From Streptomyces sp. WM6378 (GTDB taxonomy: Bacteria > Actinomycetota > Actinomycetes > Streptomycetales > Streptomycetaceae), in NCBI RefSeq assembly GCF_001279695.1, contig NZ_LGDD01000339.1, forward strand, positions 124,001 through 188,000: a stretch of 64,000 bases of DNA, written 5' to 3'. This document shows, piece by piece, positions 33,411 through 41,715 of this stretch; positions within the stretch are counted from its first letter, which is position 1; the number at the start of each line of letters is the position of its first letter. Both the position numbers and the translations under genes were made by a program. The notes under the pieces were generated by a model that was not told the origin of the DNA, did no database searches, and saw nothing but the letters and a program-made list of their open reading frames with translations.

Positions 33411-33521
33411 TCAGACCGTCGTCTTCGAGGGCGCCGGGAGGCGGGCCGGGTCGAAGGTGAGCAGCAGGTTGAGCAGACAGAGCACGGCGATGAGGGCGAC
33501 GGCGGCGACGAGGAAGGGCAT
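33411..33521 (-). pseudogene. 36-codon remnant resembling the N-terminus of a TlpA/redoxin-type membrane protein
   Basis: ATG 33521 has GGAGA seven bases upstream and encodes MPFLVAAVALIAVLCLL, one hydrophobic helix, then stops 19 residues later. From memory, Streptomyces redoxin proteins that sit beside peptide ABC exporters begin with the same M-x-F-L-V-A-A-x-V/A-L helix. The thioredoxin domain is absent. It could be a genuine one-helix peptide, but the neighbouring ABC and signal-peptidase remnants favour gene decay. Confidence 0.45.
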
Positions 33522-33765
33522 GGGTGACTCTCCGGGGTCTCGTGTCAGCGTGCGGCGGGGTGTCCGCCTTCAGCAGGAGGGTTCGGGGCGACCGGGCTGT
33601 GAGCCCCGAGGCAGCCTCAACCGACGGGCGAACCAGGCCGGTTGAGGTCAGGACGCGGATCTGCGGACCCCGCCCCGACGTGCGCGGCGTACCGTCGTCG
33701 AACAGCACGCCCAGTCCGTCCGTGAAGATCACGAGCAGCGCGCCCACCAGCGCGCCGAACGCCGC
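33522..33765. other. Gap inside the decayed export locus
   Basis: 244 bp with no supported gene. A minus-strand frame here contains a hydrophobic run (AFGALVGALLVIFTDGLGVL) that could be a membrane-protein relic or chance. The region probably spans the deletion that removed most of the ABC exporter and redoxin genes. Confidence 0.3.
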
Positions 33766-33954
33766 GATTCGCTCGGCGCCCTGCGCGAGGCGGACACCAT
33801 CGCCGTCCTGGTGGACGGCGAGATCGCCGAACTCGGCTCCCACGACGAGCTGACGGCCCTGCGCGGCGGGCACTACGCCCGGCTCTTCGCGCTGCAGGCG
33901 GCCGGGTACGCCGAGCGCGGCGACCGGCCCAGGACCCCGGCGGCGGCCACGTGA
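33766..33954 (+). pseudogene. C-terminal fragment of an ABC exporter ATP-binding protein
   Basis: The frame ending at TGA 33952-33954 reads LREADTIAVLVDGEIAELGS, HDELTALRGGHYARLFALQA, AGYAERGDR. This is the H-loop-distal end of an ABC exporter (compare the usual x-x-A-D-x-I-x-V-L-x-x-G-x-I-x-E-x-G-x-H-x-E-L pattern). Upstream of about 33766 the homology stops; Walker A, signature and Walker B motifs are all absent, so this is a relic of deletion. The next remnant begins 27 bp downstream, the usual exporter-signal peptidase gene order. Confidence 0.7.
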
Positions 33955-33981
33955 ACCGCCCGGAACGAAAGGCGCGCTCAC

Positions 33982-34466
33982 ATGACGGATGCCGGGCGGA
34001 CCACGGCGGCGCCGGCCGTGGGCGCGGGCGTGCTCCTCCTTTCCGTACGCGCCCTGCGGGCCCGCGTCACGCCGGTCAGGGTCACCGGGTCGAGCAGGGC
34101 GCCGGCCTTCGCCGACGGCGACCGCCTGCTGGTGCGCCGCACCCAGCGGGTGCGGCTCGGCGACGCGGTGGTCTTCCGCAATCCACTGCCGTTCGGCGAT
34201 GGCGACGAAGCCCTGTCCTGGCTGGTCAAGCGGGTCTCGGCGATGCCCGGTGACCCCGTGCCGCCCGAGGTCCGCGCCGTCGTCGGGGCCTCGGACGGCT
34301 CGCTGGTGCCGCCCGGGTCGCTGGTCGTGCGGAGCGATGCGGCGCGCACCCAGACTCCCGCCACTTCGGCTACGTGCCCCAGCCGGCGCCGCTCGGCGTG
34401 GCGGTCACTCGACCGGCCCCCCGTGAGCGCAGGCGCGTTCGGCCGCATCTGGATCCGGCGCGCTGA
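33982..34466 (+). pseudogene. S26-family signal peptidase, frameshifted
   Basis: ATG 33982 opens a frame with VTGSSRAPAFADGDRLLVRR, then VRLGDAVVFRNP and WLVKRVSAMPGDPVP, the Ser-box, membrane-proximal and Lys-box of S26 peptidases; the usual S-M pair is S-R. The final box, DSRHFGYVPQPAPLG, is found only in another frame from 34353 onward, ending at TGA 34464. A frameshift near 34330-34352 therefore separates it. The K of the Ser-Lys dyad is present. Inactive unless the shift is a sequencing error. Confidence 0.65.
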
Positions 34467-34467
34467 T

Positions 34468-34956
34468 TCACGCGGGCCGCTGACGCTTCGTCATCTTCCC
34501 GTTCACGTGCGGCTGTCGGGTCAGCGCGGCGTCGGCCGCGTCGAGGATGCTGGCGAAGGAACGGGTGATCATCGGCCGCACGAGGACCCGGGTCAGGACG
34601 GGGCCCAGCACCGGCAGCTTCATCTCCGCGCGGGTGGTCCAGTGGACCCGGGTACCCCCGTCGACCTCGGTGAACGTCATGCCGCCGAACTCGTGCCGGG
34701 ACGGCGGCACACTGCGCTCGACGACGTATTCGGTGGCGTAGGGCGCCTCGTAACGGGTGATGCGCTCCCTGAGCCAGCCGATCGCCCAGAGGTGGCTGCG
34801 CACCGCACCCACGCCGTAGGGCGTGGACTCGCCCCGCCGGGTCAGCCGGCAGCGCAGCACCAGGGGGGAGCGCTCGTAGTTGGTGGTCGTGGTGAGCCAG
34901 GCGAAGACATCGTCGATGGGGGCGTCGATGACACGCTCGGCGGTCATGGTTTCCAC
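34468..34956 (-). CDS. SRPBCC-family (START-like) protein
   Basis: 162 aa. AERVIDAPIDDVFAWLTTTT is the first strand and helix of the polyketide-cyclase/START fold; FTEVDGGTRVHWTTRAEMKL and MITRSFASILDAADAALTRQ match the central strand and the long C-terminal helix. It would bind a hydrophobic ligand in the cavity. It begins 2 bp after the stop of the sigma-factor gene, so it is in its operon and may be the function it controls. Confidence 0.8.
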   Translation of the reverse strand: METMTAERVIDAPIDDVFAWLTTTTNYERSPLVLRCRLTRRGESTPYGVGAVRSHLWAIGWLRERITRYEAPYATEYVVERSVPPSRHEFGGMTFTEVDGGTRVHWTTRAEMKLPVLGPVLTRVLVRPMITRSFASILDAADAALTRQPHVNGKMTKRQRPA

Positions 34957-34958
34957 GG

Positions 34959-35843
34959 TCAGTGCACTCCTCTGTCGAGTGGGCGCACCACGTCGTCGCG
35001 GTGCAGCTTGTCCGGGTTGCGCACGGCATAGAGGCCGGTGATCCGCCCGTCGTGGATCTCGAAGGCGACCAGCCAGTCGAGTTCGCCGTCGGTGAGGAAC
35101 CGTGCCGCGGGCATGCCGTTGTACGTGGCGTGCTCGATCCGGGTGTCGGGGGTGATGCTGGTACGGGCCACACCGAGGACGAACCGGGCCACCTCCTCGC
35201 TGCCGGTGATCGGGCGACGCGCGGCGGTCACCTTCCCGCCGCCGTCGGCGATCTGAACGACGTCGGGCGCCATCAGATCCATCAGCGCCTGGATCTCACC
35301 GGTCGACGTCGCGAGCAGGAACCGCTGGACGATCTCGCGGGTGGCTTCGGATCCGGGCTCGAAGCGCCGGCGCCGCGCGTGTACGTGCCGCCGTGCCCGG
35401 TGAGCGATTTGACGGACCGTCACCTCGTTCTTGCCGATCGAGGCGGCGATCTCGCCGTGGCTGTAGCCGAACACGTCGTGCAGCACGAACACCGCGCGCT
35501 CGGTCGGGTTCAGCGTCTCCAGGACGAGCATCAGGGCCATCGACACGGACTCGGCCAGGATCGCGTCCTCGCTCACCGCGGGTCCGGTGCGGATCGGCTC
35601 GGGCAGCCAGGTGCCGATGTACTCCTCGCGCCGTGCCTTGACCGTACGCAGATGATTGAGCGACTGCCGGGTCACCACGCGCACCAGGTAGGCGCGCGGA
35701 TGCTCGACCTCGGCCGGGTCGACCGCGCTCCACCGCAGATAGCTCTCCTGAAGCACGTCCTCGGCGTCGGCGGCGCTGCCCAGCATCTCGTAGGCGATCG
35801 TGAACAGCAGCGGGCGGTGCTCGCTGAAGGCGTCCTCAGTCAC
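34959..35843 (-). CDS. ECF sigma factor of the SigJ/ECF41 type
   Basis: 294 aa from GTG 35843, with GGGGGAGG upstream. Sigma region 2 (LLFTIAYEMLGSAADAEDVL, QESYLRW), region 4 (LNPTERAVFVLHDVFGYSHG, EIAASIGKNEVTVRQIAHRA), then a C-terminal SnoaL/NTF2-like extension (about 175-290; FLLATSTGEIQALMDLMAPD, DGELDWLVAFEIHDGRITGL). In ECF41 factors this extension acts as a built-in modulator in place of an anti-sigma factor. The NPDKLHR segment near the end resembles the conserved N-P-D-K-L motif of the family. Paired with the SRPBCC gene. Confidence 0.88.
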   Translation of the reverse strand: MTEDAFSEHRPLLFTIAYEMLGSAADAEDVLQESYLRWSAVDPAEVEHPRAYLVRVVTRQSLNHLRTVKARREEYIGTWLPEPIRTGPAVSEDAILAESVSMALMLVLETLNPTERAVFVLHDVFGYSHGEIAASIGKNEVTVRQIAHRARRHVHARRRRFEPGSEATREIVQRFLLATSTGEIQALMDLMAPDVVQIADGGGKVTAARRPITGSEEVARFVLGVARTSITPDTRIEHATYNGMPAARFLTDGELDWLVAFEIHDGRITGLYAVRNPDKLHRDDVVRPLDRGVH

Positions 35844-36081
35844 GACCCGCCTCCCCCCTGCCGCGCATGCATACCCTGGCATCCCACCAGACCTCTTTTC
35901 GCTGTTCATGCCTGCTCCCCTGTCCACGCACGCCCATCGAGACACCTCGCCCCAAAGAAACGTGACACCCCGGCCGTGTGATCCGCTTCACCATGACCGG
36001 CGCGGGTGAAAGCCGCCCCTGGGACCGACAGGCGATTCGCGAAAGGTGTTTCGCCTGATTGTTTGCGCGAATGCCTCGTCC

Positions 36082-36087
36082 TACCCT
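36082..36087 (+). promoter_or_regulatory. -10 element of the leaderless winged-helix gene
   Basis: TACCCT ends six bases before ATG 36094, and there is no spaced Shine-Dalgarno sequence. The paralogue at 18484 has TACGAT in the same position. Confidence 0.45.
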
Positions 36088-36093
36088 GGGGGC

Positions 36094-36474
36094 ATGGGTG
36101 CCGTACCTGAACCGCATGCAGGCTGGACGTTCCTCACCAACCACGCCCGCGTGCTGGCCGCGATCGCCGACGACCCCTCGACCCGCATACGCGACATCGC
36201 CGCGCACTGCCGGCTCACCGAGCGCGCCGTCCAGCGGATCATCGCCGATCTGGAGGAGGCCGGATACCTCTCCCACACCCGGCACGGGCGCTCCAACACG
36301 TACCGCATCGAACCGAGCACGCCCCTGAGACACCCGGCCGAGGCCGGACTGACCGTGGCCACCCTCCTCGCGGTCCTGGCGCAGCACGACGAGCAGCGCG
36401 GGAAGCCTCAGGCGCAGGACCACCAGGCCGCGCCTGCGCGGGATCGGGAGGCGCAGCCCGACCGGGCGCGCTGA
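36094..36474 (+). CDS. Winged-helix regulator, paralogue of the gene at 18125
   Basis: 126 aa. VPEPHAGWTFLTNHARVLAA, then TRIRDIAAHCRLTERAVQRI and IADLEEAGYLSHTRHGRSNT; the winged helix spans about 8-75 and the C-terminal 35 residues are polar and Gln/Arg-rich. It precedes the PAS-GAF-SpoIIE phosphatase gene, while its paralogue adjoins the STAS-ANTAR gene. A hairpin terminator after it makes read-through into the phosphatase gene partial at most. Confidence 0.8.
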   Translation: MGAVPEPHAGWTFLTNHARVLAAIADDPSTRIRDIAAHCRLTERAVQRIIADLEEAGYLSHTRHGRSNTYRIEPSTPLRHPAEAGLTVATLLAVLAQHDEQRGKPQAQDHQAAPARDREAQPDRAR

Positions 36475-36484
36475 CCGTCCCACC

Positions 36485-36512
36485 GCCTCGGGCGCGGCCC
36501 GGCGCCCGAGGC
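36485..36512 (+). terminator. Terminator hairpin after the winged-helix gene
   Basis: GCCTCGGGCGC (36485-36495) pairs with GCGCCCGAGGC (36502-36512), an 11-bp perfect stem with a 6-nt loop, about 11 bp after the stop. Confidence 0.65.
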
Positions 36513-36639
36513 AGTTACTCAGCGTGCGCGACCCGACTCTCTTCCCGGATCTCCTCTGCCGATCTCTGCGCGCCGGGAGAAGATGGTGAAGGCGCTGAGA
36601 CAGGAGTGAGGCGTCTGGCGGGCTGACGAAGGGCCGACG

Positions 36640-38730
36640 ATGAACGCATCCGAGGTATTCGGGGAGCGGCTCGGTCCGCTGCGCGTCGCCGCATCCGAGC
36701 CGGGCGGCCTCCTCGACGTGCTGGGGGTCGCCGCCATCGTCCTGGACGAGACCGGCCGGATCGCCCTGTGGAGCCCGCAGGCCCACGAGCTGTTCGGCTG
36801 GGACGCGCAGGACGCCCTCGGCCATTCCGCCGCGAAGCTCCTGGTGGCCGAGGAGCACCGCCCGCAGGTCCTCGACCTGTTCGCCCGGGTGATGAGCGGC
36901 GGCGGGGCATGGGCGGGCGTCTTCCCGGTCCGGCACAAGGACGGCCGCACGCGGATGGTGGAGTTCCGCAACATGCGGCTCCAGGACGAGCACGGCGGCC
37001 TGTACGCGCTGGGAATCGCCACCGACGAGCCGACGCTGCGCGCCGTCGAGCGCGACCTGGCCCTTTCGGTGCGCCTCGTGTCACAGTCGCCGATCGGCCT
37101 GGCGGTGCTGGACACCGACCTGCGCTACGTCCTGGTCAACCCGGCGCTGGCACGGATCAACGGGGTCACGTCCGCCGATCACATGGGGCGGACGGTCCAT
37201 GACGCCCTGCCGTTCCTGGACACCGCGCACATCGAGTCCGTGATGCGGCGGGTCCTGGAGACGGGCGTGCCGCTGCTCGACGAGACGGCCATCGGCCGGA
37301 CCTTCGGCGATCCGAACGAGCACGCCTGGAACGTGTCGTACTACCGCCTGGAGGACCCGGCCGGCCGGGTACTCGGCGTCGCGACGTCGGTCGTGGACGT
37401 CAGCGAGCAGTACCACGCGGCGAATGAGGCCGCCGAGGCCCGCAGACGCCTCGACCTGATCGCCCGTGCGTCGGTGCGCGTGGGCACCACCCTCGACCTG
37501 AACCGCACCGCCCACGAGCTGGCGGACCTCGTGGTGACCGACCTCGCCGACATAGCGGCCGTCGACCTCCTCGACTCCGTCCTGGAGGGCCACGGCGCCG
37601 CCAAGGCCCCTTCGACGGGGCCCGTGTCCATCCGCGCCCTGGCCGTCGCGTCCGCCTATCCCTCCGAGGCGCTCCGGGCGGCGGCCGATCCCCCGGGCAA
37701 CATCGCGAAGTACAACGCGGAGCGCCTGGTCACCCGGTGCGTCACCACGGCGCGGCCGGTCCTGATCAGCCACGTCGGGCCGGGGGATCTGGCGAACATC
37801 GCCCGTGACGACGAGGCCGCCGCCCTCCTCGACCGCGCGGGCCTGCACTCCTACCTGGCGGTCCCGCTGATCGCGCGCGGTGAGGTCCTCGGCGCCCTCG
37901 ACCTCAAACGGGCCCGCAATCCGCAGCCCTTCACCCACGACGACGCCGTCCTGGCCCTCGAACTCGCCACCCGGGCCGCCGTCTCCATAGACAACGCCCG
38001 CTGGTACCAGCAGCAGCGCCACGCCGCCCTCTCGCTCCAACGCCACCTCCTGCCGCGCCAGCCGCCCCAGCCCACGGGGCTCGACGTCGCCTACCGCTAC
38101 CAGCCCGCGGCCGCCATCGGCGAGGCCGGCGGCGACTGGTTCGACGCGATCCCCGTGGCCGGCGACAAGACCGCGCTCGTCGTCGGTGACGTGATGGGGC
38201 ACGGCATCAACGCGGCTGCCACGATGGGACAGTTGCGCACCGCCACCCGTACGCTGGCCGGCCTCGACCTCGACCCCGCCGACGTCCTGCGCCACCTCGA
38301 CCGCATCACCGCCGAGCTGGACGAGACGACCGCCACCTGCGTGTACGCCGTCTACGACCCGCACCGCACGCACTGCCGCATCGCCCTCGCCGGGCATCTG
38401 CCACCCATCTGGGACCGCCCGGGCCGCGCCCCCCGCTTCCTGCAACTCCCCACCGGCGCGCCGCTCGGCGTCGGCGGCGTCCCCTTCCAGGCCACCACGG
38501 TCGACTGTGCGCCCGGCGACCGGCTCGTCCTGTACACCGACGGCCTCGTCGAAACCCGCGACCAGCCCATCGACGACCGGCTGCGCGCCCTGCTCGACGC
38601 GCTCACCCATCACCGCCTGCCCCTGGAAGCGACCTGCGACCGCCTCCTCGCCGCGCTGCCCCCGCCGCAGGGCCACGACGACATCGCCCTGCTCATCGCG
38701 CAGGTCACCCCGTCCCGTCGCCCGGCCTGA
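36640..38730 (+). CDS. PAS-PAS-GAF-SpoIIE serine phosphatase
   Basis: 696 aa. PAS 1 about 25-130 (VAAIVLDETGRIALWSPQAH, ELFGW); PAS 2 about 145-255 (SPIGLAVLDTDLRYVLVNPA); GAF about 275-450 (AGLHSYLAVPLIARGEVLGA, LDLKRA); PP2C/SpoIIE about 465-690 with GGDWFDAIPV, GDVMGHGINAAATMGQLRTA, GHLPPIWDRPG, LYTDGLVETRD and GHDDIALLIAQV, including the metal-binding Asp residues. Such proteins dephosphorylate STAS anti-anti-sigma factors in partner switches. No anti-sigma kinase domain is fused. The nearest STAS partner in the window is 18618-19325. Confidence 0.92.
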   Translation: MNASEVFGERLGPLRVAASEPGGLLDVLGVAAIVLDETGRIALWSPQAHELFGWDAQDALGHSAAKLLVAEEHRPQVLDLFARVMSGGGAWAGVFPVRHKDGRTRMVEFRNMRLQDEHGGLYALGIATDEPTLRAVERDLALSVRLVSQSPIGLAVLDTDLRYVLVNPALARINGVTSADHMGRTVHDALPFLDTAHIESVMRRVLETGVPLLDETAIGRTFGDPNEHAWNVSYYRLEDPAGRVLGVATSVVDVSEQYHAANEAAEARRRLDLIARASVRVGTTLDLNRTAHELADLVVTDLADIAAVDLLDSVLEGHGAAKAPSTGPVSIRALAVASAYPSEALRAAADPPGNIAKYNAERLVTRCVTTARPVLISHVGPGDLANIARDDEAAALLDRAGLHSYLAVPLIARGEVLGALDLKRARNPQPFTHDDAVLALELATRAAVSIDNARWYQQQRHAALSLQRHLLPRQPPQPTGLDVAYRYQPAAAIGEAGGDWFDAIPVAGDKTALVVGDVMGHGINAAATMGQLRTATRTLAGLDLDPADVLRHLDRITAELDETTATCVYAVYDPHRTHCRIALAGHLPPIWDRPGRAPRFLQLPTGAPLGVGGVPFQATTVDCAPGDRLVLYTDGLVETRDQPIDDRLRALLDALTHHRLPLEATCDRLLAALPPPQGHDDIALLIAQVTPSRRPA

Positions 38731-38815
38731 AGAAGGCCCGCCCAGCCCCGTGCCGCACGCCGTTCGCGGTACTCCGGGGTGTACGAAGGGGGCTCGCTGG
38801 GCACCCCGTAGCTCT

Positions 38816-39133
38816 ATGACCACCTATGTCGTAACGATCCCCGGAACCCTTCTCGCGGAGCGCACCGAGGCGACCACCGCGACCCTCGAACGCGCCCTGC
38901 GCCCGGCCGACCCGCGCGGCACCCGCGTCGGCGAGGCGGAGCACCTGGAGATGCTCACCTTCTACAGCGGGTCGTCGGCCTTCAGCATCCGCCTCGAAGT
39001 GGAGGCCGACGACACCGAGGGCGCCGAGCGCGAGGCTCGCCGGACGGTCACCGCCGCACTGCGGACGGCAGGCTACGCGGAGGACGAGGCTCCACTCGGC
39101 GACGCGGTCATCACCGGGATCACCACGGAGTGA
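38816..39133 (+). CDS. Small conserved-looking protein of unknown function
   Basis: 105 aa, MTTYVVTIPGTLLAERTEAT at the start and MLTFYSGSSAFSIRLEVEAD in the middle, then an Ala/Glu-rich helix. The alternation of two beta strands and two helices suggests a ferredoxin-like alpha/beta fold. No family recognised. It follows the phosphatase gene by 85 bp on the same strand and could be co-transcribed. Confidence 0.55.
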   Translation: MTTYVVTIPGTLLAERTEATTATLERALRPADPRGTRVGEAEHLEMLTFYSGSSAFSIRLEVEADDTEGAEREARRTVTAALRTAGYAEDEAPLGDAVITGITTE

Positions 39134-39207
39134 GGAGCACGAGGTGAGCAGTACGGGGTGAGTACGGCTACCGATGGAGGTGTGCCCGCGAGCCGTGCCA
39201 CCCCACG

Positions 39208-39233
39208 GCCGGCCCGGCGCTCACCGGGCCGGC
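39208..39233. terminator. Hairpin between convergent genes
   Basis: GCCGGCCCGG (39208-39217) pairs with CCGGGCCGGC (39224-39233), 10-bp perfect stem with a 6-nt loop. It overlaps the stop codon of the VanZ-like gene. Confidence 0.6.
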
Positions 39234-39820
39234 TTGCGCGCCGCCCGCAGGATCGCGGGCAGGCGCGACTTCGACCCGCTGGTGTCGGGAGGCGCCTCGG
39301 CGCAGGCCACGGAGTCGGCCGGGCGGCGTTGCCACCAGTGGTGCCGCCGGGGGTGCAGGGCGCGGCCGAGCCAACGGCCCAGGAGCAGGTAACCGGCAAA
39401 GGAACCAAGCGAGTTGAGGATGACGTCGTCGACGTCGAAGGCCCGGCCCGTGACCAACAGACCCTGGGCCGCCTCGACGGTGAACATCACGAACGCGGTC
39501 ATGATGACCACGCGCACGAGGCCGCGCGTCCGGGGAAACAGCACCGGCAGCAGCACCCCGAAGGGCATGCCGAGCAACACGTTGCCGCCGACCTGCTTCA
39601 CCGCGTCCCGCCAGTCGGGCTGTGCGAGATAGGCGCGTATCGAGTCGCCCGGACGCAGGTTGGTGTGCGTCAGCCGGACGGACGCGGGTGACGGGACGAG
39701 GGTGGCCCGGGCCAGCACCACCGCAAACGCCACCATGCAGACGAACCCCGCGATCAGCACGGCCGCACGGGCCACCGCCGCTAGCCAGGTACGCCGCTGG
39801 AGCCGAGGTCCTGATGCCAT
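39221..39820 (-). CDS. VanZ-like membrane protein
   Basis: 199 aa from ATG 39820, preceded by GGGGTGAC. Four hydrophobic segments; QVGGNVLLGMPFGVLLPVLF and RAFDVDDVILNSLGSFAGYL are the conserved N-x-x-x-F/L-x-P-x-G and D-x-x-D-V-x-x-N-x-x-G blocks of VanZ proteins. VanZ homologues are linked to low-level teicoplanin resistance, but most have no assigned role. The C-terminal 55 residues are polar. Confidence 0.85.
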   Translation of the reverse strand: MASGPRLQRRTWLAAVARAAVLIAGFVCMVAFAVVLARATLVPSPASVRLTHTNLRPGDSIRAYLAQPDWRDAVKQVGGNVLLGMPFGVLLPVLFPRTRGLVRVVIMTAFVMFTVEAAQGLLVTGRAFDVDDVILNSLGSFAGYLLLGRWLGRALHPRRHHWWQRRPADSVACAEAPPDTSGSKSRLPAILRAARKPAR

Positions 39821-40013
39821 GTCACCCCGGGTACCCCGTCCGCGCTTCATCGAACGGCGGGCCCCGGCTCTCTTGACGCGCCCACGCCAGGGCCCTACGG
39901 TTTCCCCGTTCATAAACGAGCACGGCGTTCAACATACGGAACATGACGGGGAGATGTCAGCGCTCCCGCCAACCGCACGGTCACCAACACACCCCCCACC
40001 AGAAGGTCCCCTG

Positions 40014-40862
40014 ATGCGCATACGCCCCCTGCTCCTGCCCCTCACCGCCACTGCTGTCGCCGTCGGCACCCTTTCCCTCGCGGCCCCACTATCAGCAACA
40101 AGCCCTGCAATCAAGGCAGTTGCTGCACAGAGCGACAGCATTCCCGGCACCAGCAGCGCCTCCCACGCACTCCCGAACACGTCGGTCGCGCCCGGCGGCA
40201 CCTTCGACCTGTCGGTGTGGGAGCTCCAGGAGCCGGTGGGCTCGCCCGGGTCGCCGACCACGATCCCGTCGTCCCGGCTCCAGGGCGCCAACGGATACCA
40301 GGACGCGTACTTCTACAGCGACGCGCACGACGGCGCGATGACGTTCTGGGCCCCGGAAAAGGGTGTCACCACGCCGAACTCCGACCACGCCCGCTCCGAA
40401 CTGCGCGAGATGAACCGCGACGGCAGCCCCGCGAACTGGGCGCTGGGCGGAACCCACCGGCTGAACGCGACGCTGCGCGTGGTGTCGGTGACGTCCAACG
40501 TCTGCGTCGGCCAGATCCACCTCGGCAAGGGCGGCCCGTCCACCAAACCACTGGTGGAGCTCTACTACCGGGCCAACGGCGACATCGTCCTGGGCACGGA
40601 GAACTCACCGTCGGGCGGGCAGACGACCCACACGGTGGGCCACGTGCCGGTCGGCACGAAGTGGAGCTACACGATCGGCGTCTCCGGGGGCCGCACCATC
40701 GACCTGACGGTCAACGGAAGCACCACCCACTACGCGATCCCGTCCTCCTTCAACAGCTACCAGCAGTACTTCAAGGCGGGCTCGTACAACCAGTCGTCCT
40801 CCAACAGCACGACCAAGGGCGCCCGGGTCGCCTTCTACAAGCTCACCGTCTCGCACGGCTGA
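40014..40862 (+). CDS. Secreted alginate lyase, polysaccharide lyase family 7
   Basis: 282 aa. ATG 40014 follows AGAAGG and opens a Sec signal peptide (RPLLLPLTATAVAVGTLSLA). The three catalytic strands of PL7 are present: RSELREM (127-133), VGQIHLG with QIH (167-169), and YFKAGSYNQ (about 257-265), so the Gln, His, Tyr and Arg active-site residues are all there. QIH rather than QVH suggests polyG or polyMG preference. No other alginate genes are nearby. Confidence 0.92.
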   Translation: MRIRPLLLPLTATAVAVGTLSLAAPLSATSPAIKAVAAQSDSIPGTSSASHALPNTSVAPGGTFDLSVWELQEPVGSPGSPTTIPSSRLQGANGYQDAYFYSDAHDGAMTFWAPEKGVTTPNSDHARSELREMNRDGSPANWALGGTHRLNATLRVVSVTSNVCVGQIHLGKGGPSTKPLVELYYRANGDIVLGTENSPSGGQTTHTVGHVPVGTKWSYTIGVSGGRTIDLTVNGSTTHYAIPSSFNSYQQYFKAGSYNQSSSNSTTKGARVAFYKLTVSHG

Positions 40863-41280
40863 GTACCCGGGCGCCGGTCCATCCATGTGAACGCGAGATG
40901 CGCGACGCGGGCGGTCGGCGCCGAGGTGCGTTCGGCGACCGTGTCGCCGCGTTCCTCGGAAGGCGCACGTCAAACACCGAGGTGCCGTGTCCCGCCGTCC
41001 GGCCGCGGGGCGAACCCGCCGCTCGGACGCCGATCGGCGGGAGGGGATCGTACGGGCACGGTCAGCGAGTGCCGGGGGCGGGCGCACTGCCCGGAGCGGC
41101 ACCGCTCAGCGGGCGCGGCTGCTCCCCATGCACTACCGATGACCCCCCAATGGGCGATGCGGCGGGCATAGCGATTCCCGACCGGGGCACTCTTCCAGAC
41201 AAGGCCCCCGGCCCCCCGGAACGGCCCACCTCCTGCACCGCGCCGGCGCGGTGCACCCCGACCTTGGGATGGGACTCACC
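40863..41280. other. 418-bp intergenic region upstream of the GlsB-like gene
   Basis: No supported gene. Reading frames through it (for example 40887-41171) are Arg-rich and lack a ribosome binding site. It must hold the terminator of the alginate lyase and the promoter of the stress-protein gene; no strong hairpin or hexamer pair was identified with confidence. Confidence 0.35.
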
Positions 41281-41550
41281 ATGAGCATCATTGCCTGGAT
41301 CCTCATCGGCCTTCTCGCCGGCGCCATCGCCAAGGCCATCATGCCCGGCAAGGACCCGGGCGGCTGTCTCGTCACCATGGTCATCGGCATCGTCGGCGGA
41401 CTCCTCGGCGGGTGGCTCGGGAAGGTCATCTTCCACGTCCACTCCATCAACGGGTTCTTCCACCTCTCGACGTGGATCGCCGCCATCGTCGGCTCGGTCA
41501 TCGTGCTCATGCTCTACCGCCTCCTCATCGGCAACCGAAGCCGCCACTGA
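41281..41550 (+). CDS. GlsB/YeaQ/YmgE-family stress membrane protein
   Basis: 89 aa, three hydrophobic segments. MSIIAWILIGLLAGAIAKAI and VTMVIGIVGGLLGGWLGKVI match the family's transglycosylase-associated protein pattern, with the G-x-x-x-G-rich helices. These small proteins accumulate in general stress and stationary phase; exact role unknown. Monocistronic. Confidence 0.88.
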   Translation: MSIIAWILIGLLAGAIAKAIMPGKDPGGCLVTMVIGIVGGLLGGWLGKVIFHVHSINGFFHLSTWIAAIVGSVIVLMLYRLLIGNRSRH

Positions 41551-41715
41551 GTCCCCTCCGGCCCCGGGACAGCACGTCTCAGCCACACATCAGCGGCTCA
41601 CCGACGAGTCGGCGGAACTCCCCTCGCCCTGCCCCCTGTTGACGCACACTCTTACAGTGCCGGAAGATCCCGGAGCCGAAGTGTTGCCCAACAGCCCGCG
41701 CAGGGAAGGGAATTG

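Noticed and set aside
33340..33981. 213-codon minus-strand frame across the decayed export locus
   Set aside because: It runs antisense through the recognisable ABC tail and the start region; only one hydrophobic stretch looks protein-like.
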